Of a stretch of DNA of 64,000 nucleotides, positions 23,466-42,143 are shown in pieces; positions within the stretch are counted from its first letter, which is position 1; every line of letters begins with the position of its first letter. The position numbers and the translations under genes are program-made. A model generated the notes under the pieces. That model was not told the origin of the DNA and did no database searches. It was given only the letters and a program-made list of their open reading frames with translations. The stretch comes from Mycobacterium sp. E3251 (GTDB lineage Bacteria; Actinomycetota; Actinomycetes; Mycobacteriales; Mycobacteriaceae): positions 50,150 through 114,149 of the forward strand of contig NZ_LZJF01000120.1 in assembly GCF_001666835.1 (NCBI RefSeq), given 5' to 3'.

Positions 23466-24380
23466 GTGGAACTCGCGCGTCGCGACCCGGACTCGGGCGA
23501 GCCCGGACAACCGACGGCGACGTCGTCCGATTCGCCGCCGCGTTCCGCGGTCTCGGCGCACGGCGCCTCGCAGTGGTTGCACAACCGGAATCACAGTCCC
23601 GGCGCGGTGGCGTTCATCCGCCGGGCGCGGCGTCTGCTGCCCGGCGACCCCGAGTTCGGCGACCCGCTGTCCACGGCCGGCGACGGTGGACCGCGCGCCG
23701 CGGCGCGTGCCGCCGACCGGCTGCTGGGGGATCGCGACGCGGTGTCGCGGGAAGTCAGCCTCGGGCTGTTGCAGGTGTGGCAGGCGCTGACCGAGTCGGT
23801 CGCCCGGCGCCCCGCGAATCCCGAGGTGACGCTGGTGTTCACCGACCTGGTCGGCTTCTCGTCGTGGTCCTTGCGGGCCGGTGACGAGGCGGCGCTCACC
23901 CTGCTGCGACAGGTGGCGCGGGCCGTCGAGCCGCCGCTGTTGGACGCCGGTGGCCACATCGTCAAACGGATGGGTGACGGCCTGATGGCCGTCTTCGGCG
24001 ATCCCACGGTCGCGCTGCGGGCCGTCCTGGCAGCCAAGGATGCGCTGAAGTCCGTCGAGGTGGCCGGCTACACGCCGCGGATGCGGGTCGGGATTCACAC
24101 CGGGCGGCCCCAGCGGTTGGCGGCGGACTGGCTCGGTGTCGACGTCAACATCGCCGCGCGGGTGATGGAACGGGCCACCAAAGGCGGGGTCATGGTGTCA
24201 GGTTCGACACTCGACCTGATCGCCCAGAGCGAACTGGACGCAATGGGCGTGGTCGCCAAACGTGCACGTAAACCGGTTTTTGCGGGCAAGACGACGGGCG
24301 TCCCGGCCGACTTGGCGATATATCGTTTGAGGACTCATAGGGAGTTGACAGCGCCCGATCACACTTCCGAAACAAATTAA
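23466..24380 (+). CDS. class III adenylate/guanylate cyclase (Rv1647-like)
   Basis: 304 residues. A helical N-terminal region (about 30-115) is followed by a class III cyclase domain. Metal-binding aspartates are in VFTDLVGFSSWS (D127) and KRMGDGLMAVFGD (D171), and the transition-state Asn and Arg are in GVDVNIAARVMERA. The purine-specifying Lys is probably in HIVKRMGDG. All catalytic positions needed for cAMP formation appear present. There is no membrane segment, so it is a soluble enzyme, as in Rv1647. It may supply cAMP to the cAMP-binding universal stress protein type found at 8174. GTG 23466 is the start. It is followed 8 bases later by the membrane-protein gene, so the two are co-transcribed. 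Confidence 0.92.
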   Translation: MELARRDPDSGEPGQPTATSSDSPPRSAVSAHGASQWLHNRNHSPGAVAFIRRARRLLPGDPEFGDPLSTAGDGGPRAAARAADRLLGDRDAVSREVSLGLLQVWQALTESVARRPANPEVTLVFTDLVGFSSWSLRAGDEAALTLLRQVARAVEPPLLDAGGHIVKRMGDGLMAVFGDPTVALRAVLAAKDALKSVEVAGYTPRMRVGIHTGRPQRLAADWLGVDVNIAARVMERATKGGVMVSGSTLDLIAQSELDAMGVVAKRARKPVFAGKTTGVPADLAIYRLRTHRELTAPDHTSETN

Positions 24381-24388
24381 TCGACATA

Positions 24389-25201
24389 ATGGACGCAATG
24401 TTTGGGGGCGTCTTCGCCCGGCTCGCCCGGGTCCAGTTCACGGTGGGATACGTGGCGATGCTGCTTGCCGTCAGCTGTGCCATCTTGGCGCTCGGCCCGC
24501 ACGCGCACGACGTGCTGGTCGAGCGGGCCAGCACCAACCTGCACAATCTGGCCCATGGCCACGTGGGCACGCTGCTGGGCAGCGCGCTGGTCGTCGACGC
24601 CGGTCCGCTCTACTTCTGGTTGCCGTTCCTCACCTGCCTGCTCGCGCTCGGCGAACTGCACCTGCGCACCATCCGGCTGGTGGTCGCGTTCCTCGTCGGG
24701 CACGTCGGCGCGACGCTGCTCGTGGCCGCCGCCCTGGCCGCCGCGGTCGAGTTCGAGTGGATGCCGCTGTCGATCACCCGGGCCAGCGACGTCGGGATGA
24801 GCTACGGCGCCCTGGCGGTGCTCGGGGCGATGACGGCGGTGATTCCCCAGCGCTGGCGGGCCGCCTGGGTCGGTTGGTGGGTGTCGGCCGGCATCGCCTC
24901 GGCGATCATCGGCGGCGATTTCACCGATGCCGGCCATACCGTCGCCGTGGTGCTGGGCGTGCTGGTCTCCGCCCGGCTCCGCCAGCCCATCCACTGGACG
25001 CCGGTGCGCATCATGATGCTGGCCGCCTCGTCGGGCTTCGGCTTTCTGCTGCTGGCCCACCACTGGGGCACGATGGCCGCGGCGCCCGCCTTCGGCGTCC
25101 TGGGCGCGCTGGCCGCGCACAAGCTCGTGCGGTTCGCCACCGGGCGCGCGGTGTCGGACGACGCCGCCCTGGCCGGCGCGCAGCCGGTCGCGGCCGGCTA
25201 G
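24389..25201 (+). CDS. rhomboid-like integral membrane protein (Rv1648-like)
   Basis: 270 residues with six or seven membrane helices. The loop N-L-H-N-L-A-H-G-H-V-G after the first helix resembles the rhomboid fold's H-x-x-x-N region, but I do not see the catalytic G-x-S-G motif, so it is probably a non-proteolytic rhomboid-like protein. Its place after the cyclase and before pheS matches Rv1648. The function is unknown; the 8-base spacing to the cyclase suggests a shared transcript. Confidence 0.8.
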   Translation: MDAMFGGVFARLARVQFTVGYVAMLLAVSCAILALGPHAHDVLVERASTNLHNLAHGHVGTLLGSALVVDAGPLYFWLPFLTCLLALGELHLRTIRLVVAFLVGHVGATLLVAAALAAAVEFEWMPLSITRASDVGMSYGALAVLGAMTAVIPQRWRAAWVGWWVSAGIASAIIGGDFTDAGHTVAVVLGVLVSARLRQPIHWTPVRIMMLAASSGFGFLLLAHHWGTMAAAPAFGVLGALAAHKLVRFATGRAVSDDAALAGAQPVAAG

Positions 25202-26364
<1,163 letters not shown>

Positions 26365-26365
<1 letters not shown>

Positions 26366-28851
26366 TGCGCATCCCCTACAGCTGGCTGCAAGAAGTGGTA
26401 GCGGCGGGCGCCCCGGGCTGGGACGTCGCGCCCGGCGATCTCGAGCAGGCGTTGATCCGCATCGGCCACGAGGTCGAGGAGGTCGTCACCCTCGGCCCGG
26501 TCGACGGGCCGCTGACCGTGGGACGGGTGACGGACATCGAGGAGCTCACCGGCTTCAAAAAACCGATCCGCGCCTGCCGAGTGGACGTCGGCGACGGCGC
26601 GGAGCGCGACATCGTTTGCGGTGCAACGAATTTCGCCGTCGGCGATCTGGTGGTCGTGGCGCTGCCCGGCACCACGCTGCCGGGCGGGTTCGCTATCACC
26701 GCACGCAAGACCTACGGCCGCGACTCCGACGGCATGATCTGCTCGGCGGCCGAACTCGGTTTGGGCGCCGACCATTCCGGGATCCTGGTGCTGCCGCCCG
26801 GCACCGCCGAGCCGGGCGCCGAGGGCGCCACGGTCCTGGGCCTGGACGACGTGGTCTTTCACCTCGCGATCACCCCCGACCGGGGCTACGGCATGTCGGT
26901 GCGCGGGCTCGCCCGCGAGATCGCCTGCGCCTTCGACCTGAACTTCGTCGATCCGGCGGACATCAAGCCGTTGCCGGCCGAGGGCGAGGCGTGGCCGCTC
27001 ACGGTGGACGCCGAGACCGGCGTGCGCCGATTCGCCCTGCGGCCCGTCACCGGGATCGACCCGGCGGCGGTGTCGCCGTGGTGGCTGCAACGGCGGCTGC
27101 TGCTGGCCGGGATCCGTGCGACGTCGCCGGCGGTGGACGTCACCAACTACGTGATGCTCGAACTCGGTCACCCCATGCACGCCCATGACCGCGACCGCAT
27201 CTCCGGGGGCCTGGTCGTGCGGTTCGCCCGTCCCGGCGAGACGGTCGTCACCCTGGACGACATCGAGCGCCGGCTCGATCCGGCCGACGTCCTGATCGTC
27301 GACGACCGGGCGACCGCGGCGATCGGTGGCGTGATGGGCGCGGCGAGCACCGAGGTGCGCGCCGACTCCACCGACGTGCTGCTGGAGGCCGCCGTCTGGG
27401 ACCCGGCGGCCGTCTCGCGCACCCAGCGCCGGTTGCACCTGCCCAGCGAGGCGGCCCGGCGCTACGAGCGCGGCGTGGACCCGGCCGTCTCGGTGGCCGC
27501 ACTGGACCGCTGCGCGGCGCTGCTCGTCGAGATCGCCGGGGGAGCGGTGGAGGAGAAGCTGACCGATTGGCGGGGCGACCCGCCGACCGACGACTGGTCG
27601 CTACCGCCGATCCGGATGCCGGCCGACCTGCCCGACCGTGTCGCCGGGGTGGCCTACCCCGCGGGCGCCACCGCGCGGCGCCTGACGCAGATCGGGGCTT
27701 CGGTGAGCGACGGCGGCGGGGTCCTGACCGTGACGCCGCCGAGCTGGCGACCCGATCTGTTGCAGCCCGCCGACCTCGTCGAGGAGGTGCTGCGGCTGGA
27801 GGGGCTGGAGGCCATTCCGTCGGTGCTGCCCGCGGCCCCGGCGGGCCGGGGCCTCACCGCGGGGCAGAAACGCCGCCGCGCCATCGGCAGAGCGCTCGCG
27901 GAATCGGGGTACGTCGAGATCCTGCCGACGCCGTTCCTGCCCGCGGGGGTGTTCGACCTGTGGGGCCTGCCGGAAGACGACCCGCGACGCGCCACCACGC
28001 GGGTGCTCAACCCGCTGGAGGCCGACCGTCCGCACCTGGCCACCACGCTGCTGCCCGCGCTGCTGGAAGCGTTGGTGCGCAACGTATCCCGCGGGCTGGT
28101 GGACGTCGGGCTGTATGCCCTGGCCCAGGTGGTGCAACCGACCGAGCAGACCCGCGGCGTGCAGCCCATTCCCGTGCACCGCCGGCCGACCGATCACGAG
28201 ATCGCGCTGCTGGACGCCTCGCTGCCCCGCCAGCCGCAGCACGCCGCGGTGGTGCTGGCGGGCCTGCGCGAACGCCGGGGCCCCTGGGGGCCCGGCCGCC
28301 GGGCCGAGGCCGCCGACGCGTTCGACGCGGCGCGCATCATCGCCCGCGCCAGCGGCGTCGAGGTGAGCCTGCGGGCGGCCCAACTCCTGCCCTGGCATCC
28401 GGGCCGGTGCGCCGAGGTGCTCGTCGGGGAGACCGTCGTCGGTCACGCCGGGCAATTGCACCCCGCCGTGATCGAGCGGTCCAACCTGCCGAAGGGCACC
28501 TGCGCCGTCGAACTGAACCTCGACGCGATCCCGATCGTCCAGGCGCTGCCGGCGCCCAGGGTGTCGCCGTTCCCGGCCGTCTTCCAGGACCTCAGCCTGG
28601 TCGTGCCCGCGCACGTGCCCGCCCAGGCGGTGGCCGACGCGGTCCGGGAGGGCGCCGGCGAGCTGCTGGAAGACCTGCAACTCTTCGACGTCTTCACCGG
28701 CCCGCAGCTCGGGGAAGACCGCAGATCGCTGACCTTCGCACTGCGGTTCCGCGCCCCGGATCGCACGCTGACCGAGGACGACGCCAGCGCGGCCCGCGAC
28801 GCCGCGGTGCGGCGCGCCGCCGAGGCGGTCGGCGCCGAACTGCGGGCCTGA
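26365..28851 (+). CDS. pheT: phenylalanyl-tRNA synthetase beta subunit
   Basis: 828 residues with the expected domain series: N-terminal region ([12 protein letters not shown]), tRNA-binding OB domain around 40-150 ([12 protein letters not shown] and [19 protein letters not shown]), B3/4 editing domain around 200-400 ([16 protein letters not shown], then [11 protein letters not shown]), B5 domain, class II-like core and a C-terminal ferredoxin-like anticodon-binding domain ([20 protein letters not shown]). The start ATG overlaps the pheS TGA by one base, so the two are translationally coupled. Confidence 0.97.
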
Positions 28852-29290
28852 CGCCGCGCGGCCGACCTACCGGGGTCCGATCGGGCGCCGGGTGACGCCC
28901 TCGTAATTTTGCCGGGCGAGATTTATTTTCGGATCGTCGGCGGCGGATCGTCGTTTCCCCTGTGTTCATTGTGTGATTCATTTGTGTTCACCCTGTCTGG
29001 GGCCGCGTTCCGCCGAGCTAGACGCGGGTCACCGCCGCCCGGACCGCCGATCGCCACACTCAGGCCTTTGCTGATCGCCGCTCGGAAGGTGCCAGGCTCG
29101 GCCGGCGGCGCCGAATGTCTTTGCGTAACTCCTGGCTAGTGTCCTGGGCACGAGAGCACCCCAGCGACCGCCAGCCGATCTCGCATCCATCGGGTGGCGG
29201 TAGTCGGAAGGCGCTCAATGTCGTTGACGTACAGCGCTATCGGCGGCGTGAGTGAGAGGCCGATGGCGATCGGCCGGGTGGAGGAAGCGG
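28852..29290. other. 439-base intergenic region between pheT and the first PPE gene
   Basis: No gene is supported. The stretch 28903-29000 is unusually AT-rich for this genome (for example TTTATTTTCGG and TTCATTTGTGTTCACC), and codon use in overlapping ORFs is not coding-like. It probably contains the PPE promoter, but I cannot place -35 and -10 elements with confidence. H37Rv carries PE_PGRS30 in this interval instead. Confidence 0.5.
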
Positions 29291-30556
29291 ATGGATTTCG
29301 GGGCGTTACCGCCGGAGGTCAACTCCGGCCGGATCTACTCTGGACCGGGATCGGCGCCGCTGCTGGCTGCTGCGGCCGCGTGGGACGGGTTAGCCGGCGA
29401 ACTGAATTCCGCGGCGGCGTCCTACGCCGCTGCGATCGCGGAGCTGACAACCACCTGGCACGGGCCCTCGTCGATATCGATGGCTGGCGCGGCGGCCCCC
29501 TACATCGGGTGGCTTGGCAGTGGCGCCCTGCGGGCGGAGCAGACCGCGGCGCGGGCCAGGGCGGCGGCGGCGGCCTACGAGGCCGCTTTCGCGGCCACCG
29601 TGCCGCCGCCGGTGATCGCGGCCAACCGGGCCTTGCTGGCCTCGCTGATCGCGACCAACATCCTGGGTCAGAACACCCCCGCGATCGCGGCCACCGAGGC
29701 GCAGTACGCCGAGATGTGGGCCCAGGACGCGGGCGCCATGTATGGCTACGCCGCCTCGTCGGCTGCGGCGGCGCAACTGACCCCGTTCGCCGCGCCACCC
29801 GCGACCACCGACGGCAGCGGGGAGGCCGACCAGTTGGCCGCGGTCACCTCGGCGATCGGGCCGTCGAGCGCCTCCGGCGTGGAATCTGCGCTGTCACAGG
29901 CGGTCTCGCAGGGTCCGGCCGGCCTGCAAACCCTCGCCGTGAACGCGAATGCGGTGACGACGGCGGCGAGCGGTCTCCCGCTGAGCCTGACGGACATCAC
30001 GGGGATCCTGAAGACGTTCAACAGCGTCATGGGCACGATCTCCGGGCCGTACACCCCGCTCGGCGTGGCGAACCTGGCGAAGAACTGGTACCAGATCGCC
30101 CTCAGTATCCCGAGCGTGGGGACGGGCATCCAAGGGATCGGACCCCTACTGCACCCCAAAGCGCTCACCGGGGTCTTGGCGCCGCTGCTGCGCAGCGACC
30201 TGCTGAGCGGCGCGACCGCGGTGTCGACTGCGAGTTCGGTTTCGGCCGCGACGGGCCAGGCCGGCCTGGTCGGGTCGTTGTCGGTGCCGGCGAATTGGGC
30301 TGCTGCCGTTCCCGCGATCCGAACGGTGGCCGCCGAGCTGCCGGAGACGATGGCGCAAGCCGCTCCCGCGATGGCCGCGACCGGCCAACAAGGCATGTTC
30401 GGCCCGACGGCTCTGTCAAGCCTGGCCGGGCGCGCCGTCGGCGCGAGCGCCACCCGCGCGGTCGCCGGGCCGGCGTTTCGGGTGCCCGGTGCCGTCGCCG
30501 TCGACGACCTCGCGACCACGTCCACCGTCATCGTGATCCCGCCGAACACCAAATAA
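29291..30556 (+). CDS. PPE family protein, SVP subclass
   Basis: 421 residues. It begins with the PPE domain ([20 protein letters not shown]), which includes the conserved W-x-G (TTWHGPSS) and the helical region to about residue 180 ([20 protein letters not shown]). The G-x-x-S-V-P-x-x-W motif ([14 protein letters not shown]) defines the SVP subclass. The C-terminal part is Ala/Gly/Ser-rich without long repeats. PPE proteins usually form dimers with PE proteins and leave the cell by ESX secretion; no PE gene lies beside this one. ATG 29291 follows a strong GGAGGAAG site. The second PPE gene follows after 14 bases. Confidence 0.93.
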   Translation: MDFGALPPEVNSGRIYSGPGSAPLLAAAAAWDGLAGELNSAAASYAAAIAELTTTWHGPSSISMAGAAAPYIGWLGSGALRAEQTAARARAAAAAYEAAFAATVPPPVIAANRALLASLIATNILGQNTPAIAATEAQYAEMWAQDAGAMYGYAASSAAAAQLTPFAAPPATTDGSGEADQLAAVTSAIGPSSASGVESALSQAVSQGPAGLQTLAVNANAVTTAASGLPLSLTDITGILKTFNSVMGTISGPYTPLGVANLAKNWYQIALSIPSVGTGIQGIGPLLHPKALTGVLAPLLRSDLLSGATAVSTASSVSAATGQAGLVGSLSVPANWAAAVPAIRTVAAELPETMAQAAPAMAATGQQGMFGPTALSSLAGRAVGASATRAVAGPAFRVPGAVAVDDLATTSTVIVIPPNTK

Positions 30557-30570
30557 GAAAGGGTGCGGCA

Positions 30571-31932
30571 ATGGTTTTCAGCGATTTCGCAACGCTGCCA
30601 CCTGAGGTGATCTCCACCCAGATCTATGCGGGCCCGGGCGCCGGGCCGCTGCTCGCGGCCGCCGCGGCCTGGGAGACGCTGGCCGCCGAGTTGCACTCCA
30701 CCGCGGCCTCCTACGGCACGGTCATTTCGGACCTGGTCGGCGAGTCGTGGCAGGGTCCGTCGTCGGAGTCGATGGCCGCGTCGGTGGCACCGTATCTGGC
30801 GTGGATGTCGACCATGGCGGGCCAAGCCGAGCAGACCGCCACCCAGGCCCGGGCCGCGGCCGGCGCCTACGAGGCCGCCCTGGCGGCCACCGTGCCGCCA
30901 CAGCTCGTCGCGGCGAACCGCATTCAGTTGGCGGAACTGTTGGAGACGAACCTCCTGGGCCAGAACGACGCGGCGATCGCGGCGACTGAAGACGATTACG
31001 GACAGATGTGGGCCCAAGATGTAGCCGCCATGTTCAGTTACGCCAGCGCGTCGGAGTCGGCCGGCGAGCTGACCCCGTTCGAGGAGGCGCCGGCCACCAC
31101 CAACGACACAGGACCGGCCACCCAGACCGCGGCCGTGGCGGCGGCGTCGCCCCAGTCGTTGTCGTCGTGGCTCAAGCAGATCGAGGACTATCTGACCTCG
31201 CTCACCGGCCAATACACCAAGTTTTGGCAGGACTTGATCGCGGGGACGACGGGGAGCACGGAGATCGCACCGTTCTGGGAGACGCTGTATTCCAGCATTT
31301 CCCAAATCGGCACGCAGGCGACGTGGACGAACGTCACCAACGCCACCATCGGCCTGGGCGTCTCGCAGTGGAAGAACTTCTTCATCTACGCACCGTGGAG
31401 CGCCGCGATGGCCAAAACCTCGCTGGGCGCCGGTCTGGCGTCGCCGGGGCATGTCGCCGCGGGCGTCGCGGCCAAGCCCGTGTCGGCGGTAGCGGGTAAC
31501 GCGCCGACGGTGGGGAAGCTTTCGGTGCCGCCCAGCTGGGCGACCGCCGCGCCGGCCATCCGGCTGGCCTCGCTGCCGGGCACCAGCGTGGGCGCGGCCG
31601 CGGCCACGGATTTCTCGGGCCTGGTCAACGAGGCGACGTTGGGCAGCCTGGCGGGCGGCGCGCTGGGCAGCCCGGCGGCGCGCGTGGTCAGCTCACCCGG
31701 CATCCAGCAGGCCCGCGTCGCCACCGGCGAGCGCCGCACCGCACCGGTCAAGCTCGACCGCATCATCGCCCAACTGCAGGAGATGCCCGACCAGGTTCAG
31801 CACTGGAACGTCGACGAGACAGGTCTCGATGACCTGGTCGCCAAGCTCAGAACGACACCGGGCGTGCACGCCGTGCACGTGACGGACGGCGCCGAGCTGG
31901 CGGTGGGCGGCGCCGAATCGAAGATGGGTTAA
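30571..31932 (+). CDS. PPE family protein, SVP subclass, with C-terminal extension
   Basis: 453 residues. The PPE domain starts MVFSDFATLPPEVISTQIYA and includes W-x-G in ESWQGPSS. The SVP motif is KLSVPPSWATAAPAI (about residue 315). After the usual Ala/Gly-rich tail there is a less typical charged extension of about 70 residues (LDRIIAQLQEMPDQVQHWN, TPGVHAVHVTDG). The true start is ATG 30571: an ORF in the same frame is open back to 29194, but that part overlaps the first PPE gene and has no homology. The two genes share about the same domain plan and probably arose by tandem duplication. Confidence 0.92.
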   Translation: MVFSDFATLPPEVISTQIYAGPGAGPLLAAAAAWETLAAELHSTAASYGTVISDLVGESWQGPSSESMAASVAPYLAWMSTMAGQAEQTATQARAAAGAYEAALAATVPPQLVAANRIQLAELLETNLLGQNDAAIAATEDDYGQMWAQDVAAMFSYASASESAGELTPFEEAPATTNDTGPATQTAAVAAASPQSLSSWLKQIEDYLTSLTGQYTKFWQDLIAGTTGSTEIAPFWETLYSSISQIGTQATWTNVTNATIGLGVSQWKNFFIYAPWSAAMAKTSLGAGLASPGHVAAGVAAKPVSAVAGNAPTVGKLSVPPSWATAAPAIRLASLPGTSVGAAAATDFSGLVNEATLGSLAGGALGSPAARVVSSPGIQQARVATGERRTAPVKLDRIIAQLQEMPDQVQHWNVDETGLDDLVAKLRTTPGVHAVHVTDGAELAVGGAESKMG

Positions 31933-32026
31933 ATGACCGCAGCGCAGGGGTTTCGCGGCGTGATCACGGGCATAGCCAGGCCCGGTCGGGAAAGCCGCCG
32001 TGATGAGTCGCATCGAAGGAGGAGTG

Positions 32027-32380
32027 ATGAAACTGCTGTTAGCGCTTCTCGGTGTGTCACTGGGCATCGTCGCCGCGGCGCCCGCGCACGCCATACCCGG
32101 GGAGGACGAAGCGGCGACCGACGAGAACAACGAGGTCTTCATCGCTGACCTGCACAAGGTGGGAATCAGCTTTGCGGACCCGGATCAGGCCATCACCGCC
32201 GGAAAAGCGGTGTGCGGCTTGATCTCTCGCGGCGTATCCGGTCTTCAGCTCCTCAATGACCTGCGGGACAACAATCCCGAGCTGACGACAAACGGCGCCG
32301 CCCAGTTCGCGACGATATCGGCGAAGTCCTACTGCCCACGGCAACTGCAAGCCGCCGAGGGCGGAAAGGGCGGCGGGTGA
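32027..32380 (+). CDS. secreted DUF732 protein
   Basis: 117 residues. A classical signal peptide (MKLLLALLGVSLGIVAAAPAHA, cleavage after AHA) is followed by a short DUF732 domain with the usual pair of cysteines (GKAVCGLIS and KSYCPRQL) and a central aspartate/helix pattern (FADPDQAI). DUF732 proteins are common, secreted and of unknown function in mycobacteria. ATG 32027 follows GAAGGAGGAG directly; an in-frame GTG at 32000 is less likely. It lies between the PPE pair and the arginine operon and has its own translation signals. Confidence 0.9.
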   Translation: MKLLLALLGVSLGIVAAAPAHAIPGEDEAATDENNEVFIADLHKVGISFADPDQAITAGKAVCGLISRGVSGLQLLNDLRDNNPELTTNGAAQFATISAKSYCPRQLQAAEGGKGGG

Positions 32381-32427
32381 GCACTTCTGGCCCCCGAGCC
32401 CCCCTGGAGAATGGATTTGCAAAAGAC

Positions 32428-34700
<2,273 letters not shown>

Positions 34701-34704
<4 letters not shown>

Positions 34705-34781
34705 CGCGCGCCGGCGACGATGCAGAACGCAGTGATGAGGTGGGGGCACCTCCCGCTTGCGGGGGAGAGCGGCGCATATCG
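34701..34781 (+). repeat. MIRU (mycobacterial interspersed repetitive unit) at the argJ/argB junction
   Basis: From the ATGA overlap onward the sequence has the MIRU layout: GGCGACGATGCAGAACGCAG, then GATGAGG, then the inverted-repeat centre GTGGGGGCACCTCCCGC-TTGCGGGGGAG, then AGCGGCGCA. MIRUs typically sit between coupled genes of operons with their own start and stop codons overlapping neighbours, as here. About 81 bases, one copy, kept in frame with argB. Identified from memory of the element, not by a search. Confidence 0.8.
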
Positions 34782-35659
34782 TTGCGCACGGGAGAGCTGT
34801 CCACCGCGGTCAAGGCGCAGGTGCTGGCCGAGGCGCTGCCCTGGCTCAAGCAGCTGCACGGCAAGATCGTCGTCATCAAGTACGGCGGCAATGCCATGAC
34901 CGACGACACGCTGCGGCACGCCTTCGCCGCCGACATGGCCTTCCTGCGCAACTGCGGCATCCACCCCGTCGTCGTGCACGGCGGGGGCCCGCAGATCACC
35001 GCCATGCTGCGGCGCCTCGGCATCGCGGGCGGTTTCAAGGGCGGCTTCCGGGTCACCACACCCGAAGTGCTCGACGTGGCGCGGATGGTGCTGTTCGGCC
35101 AAGTGGGCCGCGAACTGGTCAACCTGATCAACGCGCACGGCCCCTACGCCGTCGGCATCACCGGCGAGGACGCGCAGCTGTTCACCGCCGTGCGGCGCAG
35201 CGTCACCGTGGACGGCGTGGCCACCGACATCGGACTGGTCGGGGACGTGGAGCGGGTCAACACCGCCGCCGTGCTGGATCTGATTGCGGCGGGCCGCATT
35301 CCGGTGGTGTCGACGCTCGCCCCGGACGCCGAGGGCGTGGTGCACAATATCAACGCCGACACCGCCGCGGCGGCGCTAGCCGAGGCCCTGCGCGCCGAAA
35401 AGCTGTTGATGCTCACCGATGTCGAGGGTCTGTACACCAGCTGGCCGGACCGCGAATCGCTGGTCAGCGAAATCGACACCGCCACCCTCGCACAACTGCT
35501 ACCCACGCTGGAGGCGGGCATGATTCCCAAGGTCGAAGCGTGTCTGCGAGCCGTGACAGCGGGTGTGCCCAGCGCACACGTCATCGACGGCAGGGTCGAA
35601 CACTGCGTGTTGGTCGAGCTTTTCACCGATGCGGGCACCGGCACCAAGGTGGTGAGCAA

Positions 35660-35663
<4 letters not shown>
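34701..35663 (+). CDS. argB: acetylglutamate kinase
   Basis: Second step of arginine synthesis, normally inhibited by arginine. Motifs are [39 protein letters not shown] and ALLxD-type phosphate-binding sequence [13 protein letters not shown]. The frame opens at ATG 34701, overlapping the argJ stop, and gives 320 residues, of which about 27 are encoded by the MIRU. A TTG at 34782, after the MIRU's GGGGGAG, gives 293 residues, the family's usual length. Either may be used; if the first, the MIRU supplies an extra N-terminal tail. Confidence 0.95.
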
Positions 35664-38269
<2,606 letters not shown>

Positions 38270-38285
38270 AAAAGGAGATTGGTTC

Positions 38286-40921
<2,636 letters not shown>

Positions 40922-40960
40922 GAGGACTTTCGTTTCTGTGCCGCGCGGCGGCATGCCGAC

Positions 40961-40966
40961 TAAACT
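40961..40966 (+). promoter_or_regulatory. -10 box for pks10
   Basis: TAAACT fits TAnnnT, 64 bases before the pks10 ATG and 40 bases after argH. The -35 region (TGTGCC near 40938) is weak. It marks a probable separate transcript for the polyketide cluster. Confidence 0.4.
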
Positions 40967-41030
40967 GCCCGCAGAAAGTGATCCGGGTGAACATTTCGGC
41001 CCTGATCTTCGTCGTCAAGGGGTGGGACCA

Positions 41031-42092
41031 ATGAGCGTCGTCGCTGGCGTTTCCGGCGCTTTGCCGCCGTACCGCTATTCCCAGCGCGAGCTCACCGACT
41101 TCTTCGTCAGCATCCCGGAGTTCGAGGGCTACGAGGACATCGTCCGGCAGTTGCACACCAGCGCAAAGGTCAACAGCCGGCACCTGGTGCTGCCGCTGGA
41201 GCGGTATCCCAGCCTGAACGACTTCGGCCTGGCCAACCGGATCTTCATCGAAAACGCGGTCAACCTGGGCTGCGAGGCCCTTTCGGGCGCGCTCGACGAG
41301 GCCGGCCTGCGGCCCCAGGACCTGGACGTGCTCATCACGACGACGGTCACCGGCCTCGCGGTGCCCTCCCTGGACGCCCGGATCGCCGGGCGGCTGGGGC
41401 TGCGCGAGGACGTGCGCCGGGTGCCGCTGTTCGGCCTGGGCTGCGTGGCCGGGGCCGCGGGCGTGGCCCGGCTCAACGACTACCTGCGCGGGGCGCCCGA
41501 CGGCGCCGCGGCCCTGATCTCGGTCGAGCTCTGTTCGCTCACCTATCCGGGCTACAAGCCGACGCTGCAGGGCATGGTCGGCAGCGCGCTGTTCGCCGAC
41601 GGGGCCGGCGCCGTGGTTGCCGTCGGCGACCGCCGCGCCGAACAGGTGGGCGCCGGCGGGCCCGCCATCCTCGACTCGCGCAGCACGCTCTATCCCGATT
41701 CGCTGCGGACCATGGGTTACGACGTCGGCGCCGCGGGGTTCGAGCTGGTGCTGGCCAAGGACCTGGCCCAAGTAGTCGAGGAGCACATCGAGCGGGACGT
41801 CACGGGTTTCCTCGGTGCGCACGGGCTGACGACGACCGACATCGGGGCCTGGGTGAGCCATCCCGGCGGCCCGAAGATCATCGAGGCGATCAACGCGAGC
41901 CTGGGCCTGCCGCCGGATGCCCTGGAACTGACCTGGCGCTCATTGGGTGAGATCGGCAATCTTTCGTCGGCGTCCGTGCTGCACGTGTTGCGGGACACCC
42001 GGGCCAAGCCGCCACCCAGCGGGAGCCCCGGCTTGATGATCGCGATGGGTCCGGGATTCTGTTCCGAACTCGTACTGTTGCGCTGGCATTGA
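41031..42092 (+). CDS. pks10: type III polyketide synthase (Pks10-like, chalcone-synthase family)
   Basis: 353 residues. The catalytic triad is visible: Cys in [13 protein letters not shown], His in [10 protein letters not shown] and Asn in [12 protein letters not shown]. The family loads an acyl-CoA starter, extends it with malonyl or methylmalonyl-CoA on the same site and cyclises to pyrones or resorcinol-like rings; mycobacterial members prefer long-chain acyl starters. ATG 41031 follows GGGTGGGACC; the ORF is open to 40938, but that segment contains the promoter. First gene of the cluster, and related closely to the type III enzyme at 58020. Confidence 0.93.
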   Translation: MSVVAGVSGALPPYRYSQRELTDFFVSIPEFEGYEDIVRQLHTSAKVNSRHLVLPLERYPSLNDFGLANRIFIENAVNLGCEALSGALDEAGLRPQDLDVLITTTVTGLAVPSLDARIAGRLGLREDVRRVPLFGLGCVAGAAGVARLNDYLRGAPDGAAALISVELCSLTYPGYKPTLQGMVGSALFADGAGAVVAVGDRRAEQVGAGGPAILDSRSTLYPDSLRTMGYDVGAAGFELVLAKDLAQVVEEHIERDVTGFLGAHGLTTTDIGAWVSHPGGPKIIEAINASLGLPPDALELTWRSLGEIGNLSSASVLHVLRDTRAKPPPSGSPGLMIAMGPGFCSELVLLRWH

Positions 42093-42143
42093 GCTAAGGC
42101 ATTACCTCTTGTACTCCGTGTTTTCTCGCCCAGGTCACGTCCC

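Noticed and set aside
24389..25201. Active rhomboid protease
   Set aside because: The fold resembles rhomboids, but a G-x-S-G motif and the partner His were not found.
29194..30570. Upstream extension of the second PPE gene
   Set aside because: The frame is open but overlaps the first PPE gene; the PPE domain and ribosome-binding site begin at 30571.
34757..35659. Upstream extension of argD
   Set aside because: It reads through argB in another frame; homology starts at the GTG that overlaps the argB stop.
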